From contig JBFOME010000005.1 of NCBI GenBank assembly GCA_040830705.1, forward strand, positions 152,193 to 216,192: a stretch of DNA of 64,000 nucleotides, written 5' to 3'. A program made the position numbers and the translations under genes. Every line of letters begins with the position of its first letter. Position 1 is the stretch's first letter. Shown here piece by piece: positions 50,709-59,252 of this stretch. Below the pieces are notes generated by a model. It ran no database searches, was not told the origin of the DNA, and worked only from the letters and a program-made list of their open reading frames with translations. Source of the stretch: Ruegeria_C sp040830705 (lineage in GTDB: Bacteria; Pseudomonadota; Alphaproteobacteria; Rhodobacterales; Rhodobacteraceae).

Positions 50709-50972
50709 CCGCCATCTCCTTTGTTCGGTTTTTGTCGTCTAGGGCTTCATCGTTCGGGCGAAATCTGCCCGGAATCGTGCATTTCTGTGACCTAAATGTG
50801 GTAAATCACACTTTTGACGGGAAATTAACTATCTCTGTTCGCAGTCTGGTCGCGCGAATGCCACGATTCGGTTGACTCGCCGACTTTTTGAGCAGTCTTA
50901 TCGCCAAATTGCGAATCGCTCCGTGCAAATATCGCGCAAGGGTTGTACATGCACTGCGGTTTGGGATGGCTC

Positions 50973-51012
50973 AAAAAGAGACACCGCCGAGCTTGAAAAG
51001 GCTCGACGGTGT
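50973..51012 (-). terminator. Terminator of asd
   Basis: A twelve-base stem with one G-T/A mismatch (50981-50992 with 51001-51012) and an eight-base loop, followed on the minus strand by CTCTTTTT. It lies 28 bases after the asd stop. Confidence 0.85.
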
Positions 51013-51040
51013 TTCAAATTGACATCTAAATGGAAGGGTT

Positions 51041-52063
51041 TCAGCCCTTTTTCAGAACTTCGCGGCCCAGCAACTCGGCGATCTGGACGGCGTTAAGCGC
51101 GGCGCCCTTGCGCAGGTTGTCGCTAACGCACCACAGGTTCAGGCCGTTCTCGATGGTCGAATCCTGACGGATACGACTGATGAAGGTGGCGAAATCGCCA
51201 GCGCATTCAACGGGCGAGACGTAGCCCGCGTCTTCGCGCTTGTCGATCACCATGATGCCGGGCGCCTCGCGCAGGATGTCGCGTGCCTCATCTTCGTCGA
51301 GGAACTCATCGAACTCGATATTCACGGCCTCAGAGTGGCCGACAAAGACCGGCACGCGCACGCAGGTTGCTGTGACCTTGATCGACGGGTCGACGATCTT
51401 TTTGGTCTCGACAACCATCTTCCACTCTTCTTTGGTTGATCCGTCTTCCATGAAAACGTCGATCTGCGGAATGACGTTGAACGCGATCTGCTTCTGGAAC
51501 TTTTTCGGCTCAACATCCGTGGTCGGGTTGTAGATGGCCTTGGTCTGATCCCAAAGCTCATCCATGCCTTCTTTGCCCGCACCCGAAACCGACTGATAGG
51601 TCGAGACGACGACGCGCTTTATCTTGGCGCGGTCGTGCAGCGGTTTCAGCGCGACAACCATCTGCGCAGTCGAGCAGTTGGGGTTGGCGATGATGTTCTT
51701 ATTATTGTAGTCGTGAATCGCTTGCGGATTGCACTCGGGCACGATCAGCGGAATATCCGGATCGTAGCGATAGAGTGACGAGTTATCGATCACAACGCAG
51801 CCCGCGGCTGCCGCCTTGGGCGCATAGTCCTTGGTCGCGGCCGACCCCACGGCAAAGAGTGCGATGTCCCAGCCGGTGAAATCGAAAGTGGCCAGGTCCT
51901 GGGTTGTCAATGTCTTGTCGCCAAAGCTGACTTCGGTACCCAGCGAACGACGGCTTGCAAGTGCTGCAAGTTCGTCCACGGGGAACTGGCGTTCAGCCAG
52001 GATGTTCAGCATTTCGCGGCCCACGTTACCCGTGGCGCCGACGACAACGACGCGATAGCCCAT
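51041..52063 (-). CDS. asd: Aspartate-semialdehyde dehydrogenase
   Basis: Reduces beta-aspartyl phosphate to aspartate semialdehyde, the branch point for lysine, threonine, methionine and diaminopimelate. The 340 residues have an N-terminal NADP motif VVGATGNVGREML (6-18), the catalytic Cys in NPNCSTAQMVVALKPL, and the C-terminal His region TCVRVPVFVGHSEAVN. AGGAGACAAGAAG precedes ATG 52063. An eight-base inverted repeat lies in its leader. Confidence 0.96.
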   Translation of the reverse strand: MGYRVVVVGATGNVGREMLNILAERQFPVDELAALASRRSLGTEVSFGDKTLTTQDLATFDFTGWDIALFAVGSAATKDYAPKAAAAGCVVIDNSSLYRYDPDIPLIVPECNPQAIHDYNNKNIIANPNCSTAQMVVALKPLHDRAKIKRVVVSTYQSVSGAGKEGMDELWDQTKAIYNPTTDVEPKKFQKQIAFNVIPQIDVFMEDGSTKEEWKMVVETKKIVDPSIKVTATCVRVPVFVGHSEAVNIEFDEFLDEDEARDILREAPGIMVIDKREDAGYVSPVECAGDFATFISRIRQDSTIENGLNLWCVSDNLRKGAALNAVQIAELLGREVLKKG

Positions 52064-52085
52064 CTTCTTGTCTCCTGGATTAAGG

Positions 52086-52105
52086 ACGCGGCTACATAGC
52101 CGCGT
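52086..52105. repeat. Short inverted repeat in the asd leader
   Basis: ACGCGGCT-N4-AGCCGCGT, a perfect eight-base stem 22-41 bases upstream of the asd start. No T-tract follows on the minus strand, so termination is unlikely; it could be an operator or an mRNA leader structure. Confidence 0.4.
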
Positions 52106-52173
52106 TCACGGCAAGAAAAAAGAGGCAATAAAGAGAAATCAGACGTCGTAGGGGTGTTTGTGCCGGATTGCGA

Positions 52174-53211
52174 TCACGATTGCTCCAGAAGGTCACGATA
52201 TACCTCGATAATGGCGCGGGCCTCGCCTTCAATACGGAAGTTTGATTCCACGTGTTTGCGCGCCGCAATCCCGGCATCGGCAAGTGCCGCTCGGTCATCG
52301 ATCATGTCGCGCAATGCGTCGGTCAGCGCCTTGGCATTGTCTTTCTCCGCCAACCGTCCGGTTTCGCCATCCACGATCTGCGCGCTGAAGGCACCGACAT
52401 CGTGACAGGCCACAGCAGGCACGCCCGAGGCCATCGCCTCTAGCGGGGTCAGGCCAAAGCCCTCATGCCTTGCGGGGGCGACGAAGAGATCAAGTGCTCG
52501 ATAGGTCTTGACGATCTCTTCCCATGGCCGTTCGCCCAGAAAGCGGACGCGGTTGGCGATGCCCGCCGCGGCGAGCTTTTGTTCCTGTTCGGCCTGAAAT
52601 GCCTCGAATTCCGAGGTGGCGCGTCCGGTAAAGACGATGTGGACATCCCGACGGGAGGGCAGCAACTCGACCGCGGCATCCACCAGTAGATCGACACCCT
52701 TTTGCGGGCGAATACGCCCGAAACAACCGATCAATAGTCCGTCGGGCAGGTTCAACTCCTGGCGCAAAGCAGCCTTGTCTTCGGCGGGTTGAAACAGCTC
52801 AGTGTTGACGCCATGCATGATGACACGGGCGGGGCGGTCGAGGAAGGAGGCCGCCTGTGGTGAGGTCGCAATCAACCCGTCCATCTTCGAGATCAGCCAT
52901 TTGGTATAGCCGGAATGATCCCGCTGCGCGGCGGACGTAAAGAGCAGCTTGAAGTTGCAACGCAGCACATGACGCAGGAACAGGCCCATAATCATCTCTG
53001 TATTGCGCCGCGCATGCCAGATACGGGATAGGCGCCGTGACAGGAACGGCACCTTGATAAGTGGGATATGCGGGACCTCTGGCGGCAGGCCGGGACCCGT
53101 CGCCGCGATCTCGATCCACTGGCTTTGCAGGGGCACCAGCCGGATCACGGTTGTGGTCACGCCGGACAGCCTGCGCTTTAGATTTGGGGCGATAACGCGC
53201 AGATCCTGCAT
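52174..53211 (-). CDS. Family 4 glycosyltransferase
   Basis: A 345-residue GT4 enzyme of the GT-B fold. The C-terminal half has the nucleotide-sugar-binding pattern IGCFGRIRPQKGVDLLVDA, RHEGFGLTPLEAMASGVPAV and the retaining EX7E-like ending. The N-terminal domain lacks a signal peptide. The acceptor is unknown. ATG 53211 has AGGAG six bases upstream. It is the upstream neighbour of asd on the same strand, 110 bases away. Confidence 0.88.
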   Translation of the reverse strand: MQDLRVIAPNLKRRLSGVTTTVIRLVPLQSQWIEIAATGPGLPPEVPHIPLIKVPFLSRRLSRIWHARRNTEMIMGLFLRHVLRCNFKLLFTSAAQRDHSGYTKWLISKMDGLIATSPQAASFLDRPARVIMHGVNTELFQPAEDKAALRQELNLPDGLLIGCFGRIRPQKGVDLLVDAAVELLPSRRDVHIVFTGRATSEFEAFQAEQEQKLAAAGIANRVRFLGERPWEEIVKTYRALDLFVAPARHEGFGLTPLEAMASGVPAVACHDVGAFSAQIVDGETGRLAEKDNAKALTDALRDMIDDRAALADAGIAARKHVESNFRIEGEARAIIEVYRDLLEQS

Positions 53212-53364
53212 CGGTTTCTCCTGATCTTGGGCAAGGCGGCGCGCCTTTGCCCCATGCGCCTGCGTGAATTGATGGTGATCCGCAGGGCTTAAAACGCCGT
53301 ATATCTCAACACACCGGCGATATTCTATGGGTGTCTCTCAAGTATTCGGTTGTAGGTTCGGGCC

Positions 53365-54522
53365 ATGACCCAAAGTTCTTCAGAAAGCGATTTCTATGTC
53401 GGCCTGCCGCGGGTCACTCGCTTTGGCGATCTGACCGATCCGGCCACTTACACACCCCTACCCGAGGGCTGGGTGATCGGCACTGCGGATATCGTGGGGT
53501 CCACCGGGCATATCGCCGAGGGCCGCTACAAAATGGTGAATATGGTCGGGGCCGCAGTGATCTCGTCTCAGATCAACGCGGGTGGCGGCCATGCGTTTCC
53601 ATATGTCTTTGGCGGAGATGGCGCGAGCTTTGCAGTATCACCGAGTTTTGCCGAAACCAGCCGTGAGGTGCTTGGCATCATGCGGCGCTGGGCTGAGGAA
53701 GAGTTCGGGTTGGAGCTGCGGGCGGCACAGTTCCCGATTGCCACGATTCGAGACGCCGGTCACGAGGTTGGGGTCGCGCGATACGAGGCCTCGACTGGGG
53801 TAGATTATGCCATGTTCGGTGGCGGCGGCCTGTCATGGGCCGAGGCGAGGTTAAAGCGGGGGGATCACGCGGTTCCGCCGGCAGAGCCCGGCTCTCTGCC
53901 AGATTTGACCGGGCTGTCCTGCCGCTGGAACAATGCGCCTGCACGCAATGGCACAATTCTGTCCGTGGTAATCCAACCACACCCAGAGGTTCTGCCGGCA
54001 GAGTTTTCGGCCGTTACCCGACGGATCGTCGCAGTTGTAGAGACGCTCAGCCGTGGCGGTCACCCGCTGCCTGTGGGTGGTCCAGGTGTAAGCTGGCCGC
54101 CGCCCGGCCTTGCGCTGGAGGCTCATGCCTCGCGCGGTGCGCGGTCGCTTTGGCGGCGCAAGGCCGAGTTGCTGGTTGGCAACCTGATCGCCTGGGCCTT
54201 TTTCAAGACCGGTTTCAAAGCCGGAGAGTTTGATCCGGTGCATTATGCCAACATGGTCACAAACAATGCCGACTTCCGGAAATTCGATGACGGCCTGAAG
54301 ATGACGTTGGACTGCGACGCTGAGACTGTGCAGCGCTTGCGCAATATCCTGGGAGAGGCGCAACACCACGGCATTCTGCACTTCGGCCTGTTCGAACAGG
54401 ACGAGGCGATGACCACCTGTTTCGTGCCATCAGTGATCCGCGACGATCATATCCACTTGGTCGATGGCGCCTCGGGCGGCTATGCCCGCGCTGCCGAGCA
54501 GATCAAAGCCACGATCAACTAA
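53365..54522 (+). CDS. DUF3095 protein with class III nucleotidyl cyclase-like motifs
   Basis: A 385-residue cytosolic protein of the DUF3095 family. Residues 38-91 look like a class III cyclase catalytic half: TADIVGSTGHIAEG (40-53) resembles the first metal-aspartate segment, and VFGGDGASFAV (81-91) the second. The acidic pair would be Asp42 and Asp85. The C-terminal 200 residues are unique to the family. A cyclic-nucleotide-related activity is plausible but untested here. The stop lies inside the end of the convergent aldolase gene (eight-base overlap). Confidence 0.82.
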   Translation: MTQSSSESDFYVGLPRVTRFGDLTDPATYTPLPEGWVIGTADIVGSTGHIAEGRYKMVNMVGAAVISSQINAGGGHAFPYVFGGDGASFAVSPSFAETSREVLGIMRRWAEEEFGLELRAAQFPIATIRDAGHEVGVARYEASTGVDYAMFGGGGLSWAEARLKRGDHAVPPAEPGSLPDLTGLSCRWNNAPARNGTILSVVIQPHPEVLPAEFSAVTRRIVAVVETLSRGGHPLPVGGPGVSWPPPGLALEAHASRGARSLWRRKAELLVGNLIAWAFFKTGFKAGEFDPVHYANMVTNNADFRKFDDGLKMTLDCDAETVQRLRNILGEAQHHGILHFGLFEQDEAMTTCFVPSVIRDDHIHLVDGASGGYARAAEQIKATIN

Positions 54523-55282
54523 GCCACCGTCGCGCCTTCGCGCGTGCCGCCTGCGCCAGCAGAACCACGTCGAGCCCCACCGCCATGAACTGCGTGCCCA
54601 TGTCCAGATAGGCCTGCACCGCCTCGTCGGTCACTCCGAGGCAACCAGAGGCCTTTTCCGACGCATTGATACGCGCGATTGCATCCGCGATCACAGCGCG
54701 CACCTCAGGATCGGCGCTGTTGCCATGCAGCCCCATGTCGGTCGACAGGTCGGCTGGGCCGATGAAGACACCGTCGATCCCATCCACCGCCAGTATATCG
54801 TCCAGCGCTTCGATGCCCGCGCGGCTTTCGATCTGGACCAGAAGACAGATCTCATCGCCCGCAGTCTTGACATAGTCGGTGATCTCTCCAAAGCGGGTGG
54901 CGCGGGCCGCAGCAGCGCCGACCCCCCGTATTCCGGATGGTGGGTAAGTCACTGCGCGCACCAATTCACGCGCCTGCTCAGCGCTTTCCACCATCGGCAC
55001 CAGAACGGTCTGCGCCCCGGCATCGAGCACCTGCTTGATGATCCAGGCCTCGCCAACGGGCACACGTACGATCGGATGAGACGCACTTGCCTCCAACGCC
55101 ATGAGCTGGTTGCGGATGGAGCGAATGTCATTGGCGGCATGTTCACCATCGATCACCAGCCAATCGAATCCGGCGGTTCCCATTACCTCGGCAGTGACCT
55201 CTTCGGCAAAGCTGAGCCAGCAGCCGATCTGACGTTTGCCGTCTTTCAGGGCCTGTTTGAATGTGTTTTTTGGTGCTGGCAT
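54515..55282 (-). CDS. HpaI/HpcH-family class II aldolase
   Basis: A metal-dependent pyruvate aldolase of 255 residues that splits or joins 4-hydroxy-2-oxo acids or 2-keto-3-deoxy sugar acids. Motifs are FDWLVIDGEHAANDI (39-53), RVPVGE, the metal/substrate IESRAG and GPADLSTDMGLHGN. It diverges from an HpaR-type regulator. The substrate could be 4-hydroxy-2-ketoheptanedioate (homoprotocatechuate pathway) or 2-keto-3-deoxyglucarate; no other pathway genes are in the window. Confidence 0.87.
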   Translation of the reverse strand: MPAPKNTFKQALKDGKRQIGCWLSFAEEVTAEVMGTAGFDWLVIDGEHAANDIRSIRNQLMALEASASHPIVRVPVGEAWIIKQVLDAGAQTVLVPMVESAEQARELVRAVTYPPSGIRGVGAAAARATRFGEITDYVKTAGDEICLLVQIESRAGIEALDDILAVDGIDGVFIGPADLSTDMGLHGNSADPEVRAVIADAIARINASEKASGCLGVTDEAVQAYLDMGTQFMAVGLDVVLLAQAARAKARRWLS

Positions 55283-55313
55283 CGTCCCGTCTCCCTCAGC
55301 CGCAAGCGCACCG

Positions 55314-55352
55314 ACAAATTGCGAACCGGTGATCGGATTGCAAGCGATTTGT
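55314..55352. promoter_or_regulatory. Possible MarR-type operator
   Basis: ACAAATTGC and GCGATTTGT form an inverted repeat (8 of 9 positions) separated by 21 bases in the gap between the aldolase and hpaR. The spacing is long for a single MarR dimer, so this is tentative. Confidence 0.25.
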
Positions 55353-55418
55353 CATTTAAACGCCATATGCTTACCCCTCTGCGGTTGCAGCAGCAGGTGG
55401 TTTGGGTGACAGTAGGGC

Positions 55419-55856
55419 ATGACTAGAACATTGCCCCGCACGTCTCGTTCCCTGCCGATAGCGCTGCTGCGCGCGCGCGAGCAGGTGATGGGCCCTGTGC
55501 GTGCCATGCTGACGGATGTGGGGATCACGGAACAACAGTGGCGCGTGCTGCGCGTGCTGGACGAGGACGGCCCGCAGGATCCAACCCGAATTGCAGAGCA
55601 GGCCTGTCTGCTGCTTCCTAGCCTCACGCGCATTCTGCAGAACCTGGAAAGCAAAGGGTTGATCGAGCGTGAGACCGATCCATCCGATCGGCGGCGCCAG
55701 ATCGTAGGTGTTACGAGCGACGGCAAGAAGATCATCAGCGACAATCTCCACAAGAGCATCGCGTTGCTGGAGGCGACGCGTGCGCGCCTAGGCCCGGAGA
55801 AATACGAAACTTTGCTGGATCTGCTCAACGAGTTGGACGATCACGACGATCACTGA
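55419..55856 (+). CDS. hpaR: MarR-family regulator, HpaR type
   Basis: A 145-residue winged-helix repressor. MarR core: TEQQWRVLRVLDEDG, then ACLLLPSLTRILQNLESKG and RETDPSDRRRQIVGVT. The N-terminus RSLPIALLRARE and overall pattern match HpaR, the repressor of homoprotocatechuate degradation. It is divergent from the HpaI-type aldolase, which may be its target. It ends eight bases from the convergent liv operon. Confidence 0.85.
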   Translation: MTRTLPRTSRSLPIALLRAREQVMGPVRAMLTDVGITEQQWRVLRVLDEDGPQDPTRIAEQACLLLPSLTRILQNLESKGLIERETDPSDRRRQIVGVTSDGKKIISDNLHKSIALLEATRARLGPEKYETLLDLLNELDDHDDH

Positions 55857-55864
55857 AAGACCGT

Positions 55865-56554
55865 TCACACCCCGAGATAGCGATTGGTCAGGTCTGGGGT
55901 CAGTTCATCGAAGCCGCCGGACCAGACTGTGTTTCCTTTTTCCACGATCACGCCGCTATCGGCCACGCTGCGAAGTTCACGCAGGGATTTGTCGATCAAC
56001 AGGATCGACAACCCGGACTCGGATTTGAGCCGAGTGATCGCCGCCCAGATTTCCTGTCGGATCACCGGGGCCAGCCCCTCGGTCGCTTCATCCAGGATCA
56101 ACAGGCGGGGATTGGTCATCAAGGCGCGTCCGATGGCCAGCATCTGCTGCTCGCCGCCGGAAAGCGACGCAGCCAGTTGATCACGCCGCTCGGCCAGGCG
56201 AGGGAACAGGGTTGTCACACGCGCAAAATCCCAATGCCCTGGGCGGGCGGCGGCGATCATATTCTCGAAAACGCTCAAGTTAGAGAAACATCTACGCCCC
56301 TCGGGGACTAGCCCGATCCCCAACCGTGCGGCGCGATAAGAGGGCAGGCGGGACAAGTCTTGCCCGTCGAAGCTAACCGATCCGTCTCTATGGTCTAGCA
56401 GGCAACAGATCACCTTCACGGTGGTCGACTTGCCCATCCCGTTGCGGCCCATCAGCGCCAAAACCTGACCTTCGTTCAGGCGCAGGTTGAGATCGAACAG
56501 CGCCTGCGATGGGCCATAAAAGGCCGAGACATTGGAGAGTTCCAGCAGGCTCAT
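55865..56554 (-). CDS. livF: Branched-chain-type ABC transporter ATPase LivF
   Basis: ATPase of 229 residues with Walker A GRNGMGKST, signature LSGGEQQMLA and Walker B LLILDEATEGLAP, the LivF pattern. The usual LLVEQN near the C-terminus is replaced by LLIDKSLRE. It overlaps livG by four bases and is the last gene of the iolG-iolB-liv run. Confidence 0.92.
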   Translation of the reverse strand: MSLLELSNVSAFYGPSQALFDLNLRLNEGQVLALMGRNGMGKSTTVKVICCLLDHRDGSVSFDGQDLSRLPSYRAARLGIGLVPEGRRCFSNLSVFENMIAAARPGHWDFARVTTLFPRLAERRDQLAASLSGGEQQMLAIGRALMTNPRLLILDEATEGLAPVIRQEIWAAITRLKSESGLSILLIDKSLRELRSVADSGVIVEKGNTVWSGGFDELTPDLTNRYLGV

Positions 56555-57306
56555 GCGGCGTCCTCATCGCCAAGATATGCGGCCCGCACGATGGGGTCCG
56601 CGCGGATCTCTGACACGGAGCCTGAGGCGATGACCTGACCATAAGCTAGCACGCTGATCCGGTCGGCGAGCGCAAAGACGGCATCCATGTCATGCTCGAT
56701 CAGCAGGATCGGGGCCTGATGGCGCAACGCGTCAAGAAAGCTTAGCATGCGTGCCGACCCCTCGATGCCAAGTCCGGCCATCGGCTCGTCCATCAGAAAG
56801 GCTTTGGGTTTCAGTGTAAGTGCGACGGCGACCTCCAACTGACGCCTTTGCCCGTGTGAAAGCTCGGACGCGCGAACGGCACGAGAGTCTGCCAGACCGA
56901 CTTGCTCCAGCGCCTGCTCCGCTTCTGCAAGCAAGGTGGTGTCCGCCATCACCGAGCGTAAGAAACGCCAGATATTGCCCCGCCTGCCAAGCGCGCCGAG
57001 CATCACATTTTGCAGCACGGTATAGTCCGTCGCGAGAGATGAAATCTGGAAGGTCCGCCCGATACCCCGCCGCGCGCGCGCCGCTGTATTCAGTGCAGTA
57101 ACGTCCTGACCGTCGAAGATGACAGCGCCGGAATCGGGGCGCAGCCCGCCCGCGATTTGCTGGATCAATGTCGATTTGCCCGCGCCGTTTGGGCCGATCA
57201 AAGCGTGGATTTCTCCGGAATGTAGTGTTAGCGACACGTCCTTGCTGGCCTCCAGCGCGCCGAAGGCCTTGCACAGGTTCCGCGTTTCCAGAACCGGATC
57301 AGTCAT
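56551..57306 (-). CDS. livG: Branched-chain-type ABC transporter ATPase LivG
   Basis: Partner ATPase with Walker A GPNGAGKST, signature LSHGQRRQLEVA and Walker B FLMDEPMAGLG, typical LivG variants. I start at ATG 57306 (MTDPVLETRN), which gives 251 residues; the frame is open to 57480 inside livM. It overlaps livM by eight bases and livF by four. Confidence 0.92.
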   Translation of the reverse strand: MTDPVLETRNLCKAFGALEASKDVSLTLHSGEIHALIGPNGAGKSTLIQQIAGGLRPDSGAVIFDGQDVTALNTAARARRGIGRTFQISSLATDYTVLQNVMLGALGRRGNIWRFLRSVMADTTLLAEAEQALEQVGLADSRAVRASELSHGQRRQLEVAVALTLKPKAFLMDEPMAGLGIEGSARMLSFLDALRHQAPILLIEHDMDAVFALADRISVLAYGQVIASGSVSEIRADPIVRAAYLGDEDAA

Positions 57307-58282
57307 GCGCCACCTGCCGCCCTGTGAGCATGCCGTAGAGCCCGCCGCGCCCAAAGAGGACCACACCCAGCAGGATTGCGCCCAGATAGATGTGCCAATA
57401 GTCGCTGAGCCCACCCAGCAGATGTTCGAGCAGAATGAACAGCGCCGCGCCCGCGACCGGGCCATAGACGCGCCCGACACCGCCGAGGATCACAAAGACC
57501 ATAATCTCGCCCGAGGTCTGCCAGCTGAACATGGTCGGGCTGACGAAACGGTTCAGGTCGGCGAAAAGCGCGCCAGCCAGTCCGGTGATCGCGCCCGAAA
57601 TGGTGAAAGCGGTTAGAAACAAGCGATAGGGCATCTGGCCCACCGCTTGCACCCGGTCGGTATTCTGTCGCGCCGCGCCCAACGCCAGCCCGAAAGGCGA
57701 GCGCACCAGTCGCGACATCAGAAACAGGGTGGCCAGCAGCAGTGCGTAGCAGATTGCGAAGAACTGGATTGGGTCCATCATGTTCAGCCCAGCGAACCGG
57801 TTGCGGACATAGATCGACAGCCCGTCTTCGCCGCCATAAGCAGGCCAGCTGATTGCGAAGAAATAGAACATCTGACCAAAGGCCAGCGTGATCATGATGA
57901 AATAGACGCCCGTTGTGCGCAGCGACAGCGCACCGATGGCCAGTGCTGCCAGCGCACTAAACAGGATTGCGGCGATCCAGATCACCGGCATGGAATTGGT
58001 GCCCTCGATCAGCAGTGGCCATTCGGCCAAGGGGGTGTAGCTTTGGGCGTGTGAGGCCAGAATGCCCATCGTATAACCCCCGATCCCAAAGAATACAGCA
58101 TGTCCAAGACTGACCAACCCGCCGAAGCCGAGCGCCAGGTTCAGGCCAATTCCTGCTATCGCGAAGATGACTGCACGGGTGGTGAGCGTGATCAGAAATG
58201 GTTCATCCAGCGCCCAGGCCGCGAGCGGGATGAGCAGAAGCAGGGCGAGCAGTGCCAGGTTCAGCAGTGTTTCGCGGGTCAT
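57299..58282 (-). CDS. livM: Branched-chain-type ABC transporter permease LivM
   Basis: Membrane subunit of 327 residues with about eight hydrophobic segments. Family motifs include GFGGLVSLGHAVFFGIGGY, LRTTGVYFIMITLAFGQM and MVFVILGGVGRVYGPVAGA. One base separates it from livH. Substrate specificity depends on the binding protein upstream. Confidence 0.93.
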   Translation of the reverse strand: MTRETLLNLALLALLLLIPLAAWALDEPFLITLTTRAVIFAIAGIGLNLALGFGGLVSLGHAVFFGIGGYTMGILASHAQSYTPLAEWPLLIEGTNSMPVIWIAAILFSALAALAIGALSLRTTGVYFIMITLAFGQMFYFFAISWPAYGGEDGLSIYVRNRFAGLNMMDPIQFFAICYALLLATLFLMSRLVRSPFGLALGAARQNTDRVQAVGQMPYRLFLTAFTISGAITGLAGALFADLNRFVSPTMFSWQTSGEIMVFVILGGVGRVYGPVAGAALFILLEHLLGGLSDYWHIYLGAILLGVVLFGRGGLYGMLTGRQVAHD

Positions 58283-58283
58283 C

Positions 58284-59201
58284 TTAGGCGCTCCCGAACA
58301 GGCCGCGGGGCCGGAAGATGAGGACTGCTGCCATCAGGATGTAGATCGCCATTGAGGCGACCGAGGCACCGACGGTTGTGGCCGAGGCGGGGTCCATCAC
58401 CAGCCCAAATCCCTTTGGTAGCAGGAAACGGCCCAGCGTGTCGGTCAGCCCGACGAGCAGCGCACCTATGAAAGCCCCTTTGATAGAGCCGATTCCGCCA
58501 ATCACAATGACCACGAACGCCAGGATCAAAACCGGCTCGCCCATGCCGACCTGTACCGATTGGATTGCTCCGATCAGCATCCCCGCCAGCCCGGCCAGCG
58601 CCGCACCAAGGGCAAACACCAGTGTGTAGAGGCGCGAGATATTCACGCCCAGGGCCGCGACCATCTCGCGGTCATTCTCTCCTGCGCGGATCTGGATGCC
58701 GATCCGGGTTCTGGCGACCATCCAGAACAGCCCAGCCGCCACCGCCAATCCGACGAGGATGATGAACAAACGGTATTTGGAATAGATAATGCCAAAGGGC
58801 AGGGTCACCGTGCCCGACAGTATCTCTGGCGGGTCGAGAAACAGCGGGAAGGAGCCGAACGCCCAGCGGGTGCCTTCGGAAAAGATCAGGATCAGTGCGA
58901 AGGTGGCCAGAACCTGATCAAGATGGTCGCGATCGTAGAGCCGACGGATGACCAGCATCTCGACCAGTACGCCAGCGATCGCTGCGGCCATCAGGCTGGC
59001 GATCAGTGCCAGAGCAAATGATCCGGTCGCCGCCGACGTGGCCGCGGCCGCGAAAGCGCCGATCATGTAGAGCGAACCATGCGCCAGATTGATCAACCCC
59101 ATGACGCCAAATACCAGTGTCAGCCCGGCAGCCATCAGAAACAGCATGACGCCGAACTGCATCCCGTTCAGGGTCTGCTCGATCAGTAGAGTTGTGGTCA
59201 T
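58284..59201 (-). CDS. livH: Branched-chain-type ABC transporter permease LivH
   Basis: The first permease gene of the liv set, 305 residues. LivH features are MAAGLTLVFGVMGLINLAHG near the N-terminus and ILAFVVIVIGGIGSIKGAF near the C-terminus. A stem-loop separates it from the binding protein gene upstream. Confidence 0.93.
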   Translation of the reverse strand: MTTTLLIEQTLNGMQFGVMLFLMAAGLTLVFGVMGLINLAHGSLYMIGAFAAAATSAATGSFALALIASLMAAAIAGVLVEMLVIRRLYDRDHLDQVLATFALILIFSEGTRWAFGSFPLFLDPPEILSGTVTLPFGIIYSKYRLFIILVGLAVAAGLFWMVARTRIGIQIRAGENDREMVAALGVNISRLYTLVFALGAALAGLAGMLIGAIQSVQVGMGEPVLILAFVVIVIGGIGSIKGAFIGALLVGLTDTLGRFLLPKGFGLVMDPASATTVGASVASMAIYILMAAVLIFRPRGLFGSA

Positions 59202-59220
59202 GGGGGTGGGATCCGGTGGT

Positions 59221-59246
59221 GGTCCCGGCGCTGTGACGCCAGGACC
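59221..59246 (-). other. Hairpin between livK and livH
   Basis: On the minus strand GGTCCTGGCG and CGCCGGGACC pair over ten positions with one G-U, around a six-base loop, 7-32 bases after the livK stop. No T-tract. It probably protects the binding-protein mRNA, giving more receptor than permease. Confidence 0.5.
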
Positions 59247-59252
59247 TGTCGC

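Noticed and set aside
50800..50818. TGTG-N6-CACA on the complementary strand upstream of the small-gene operon as a CRP/FNR site
   Set aside because: The spacing does not match CRP (TGTGA-N6-TCACA) or FNR (TTGAT-N4-ATCAA), and the match is short enough to be chance.
50872..51096. Plus-strand frame of 74 codons near the end of asd
   Set aside because: It runs through the asd terminator and into asd antisense, lacks a ribosome binding site and has no pattern of a real protein.
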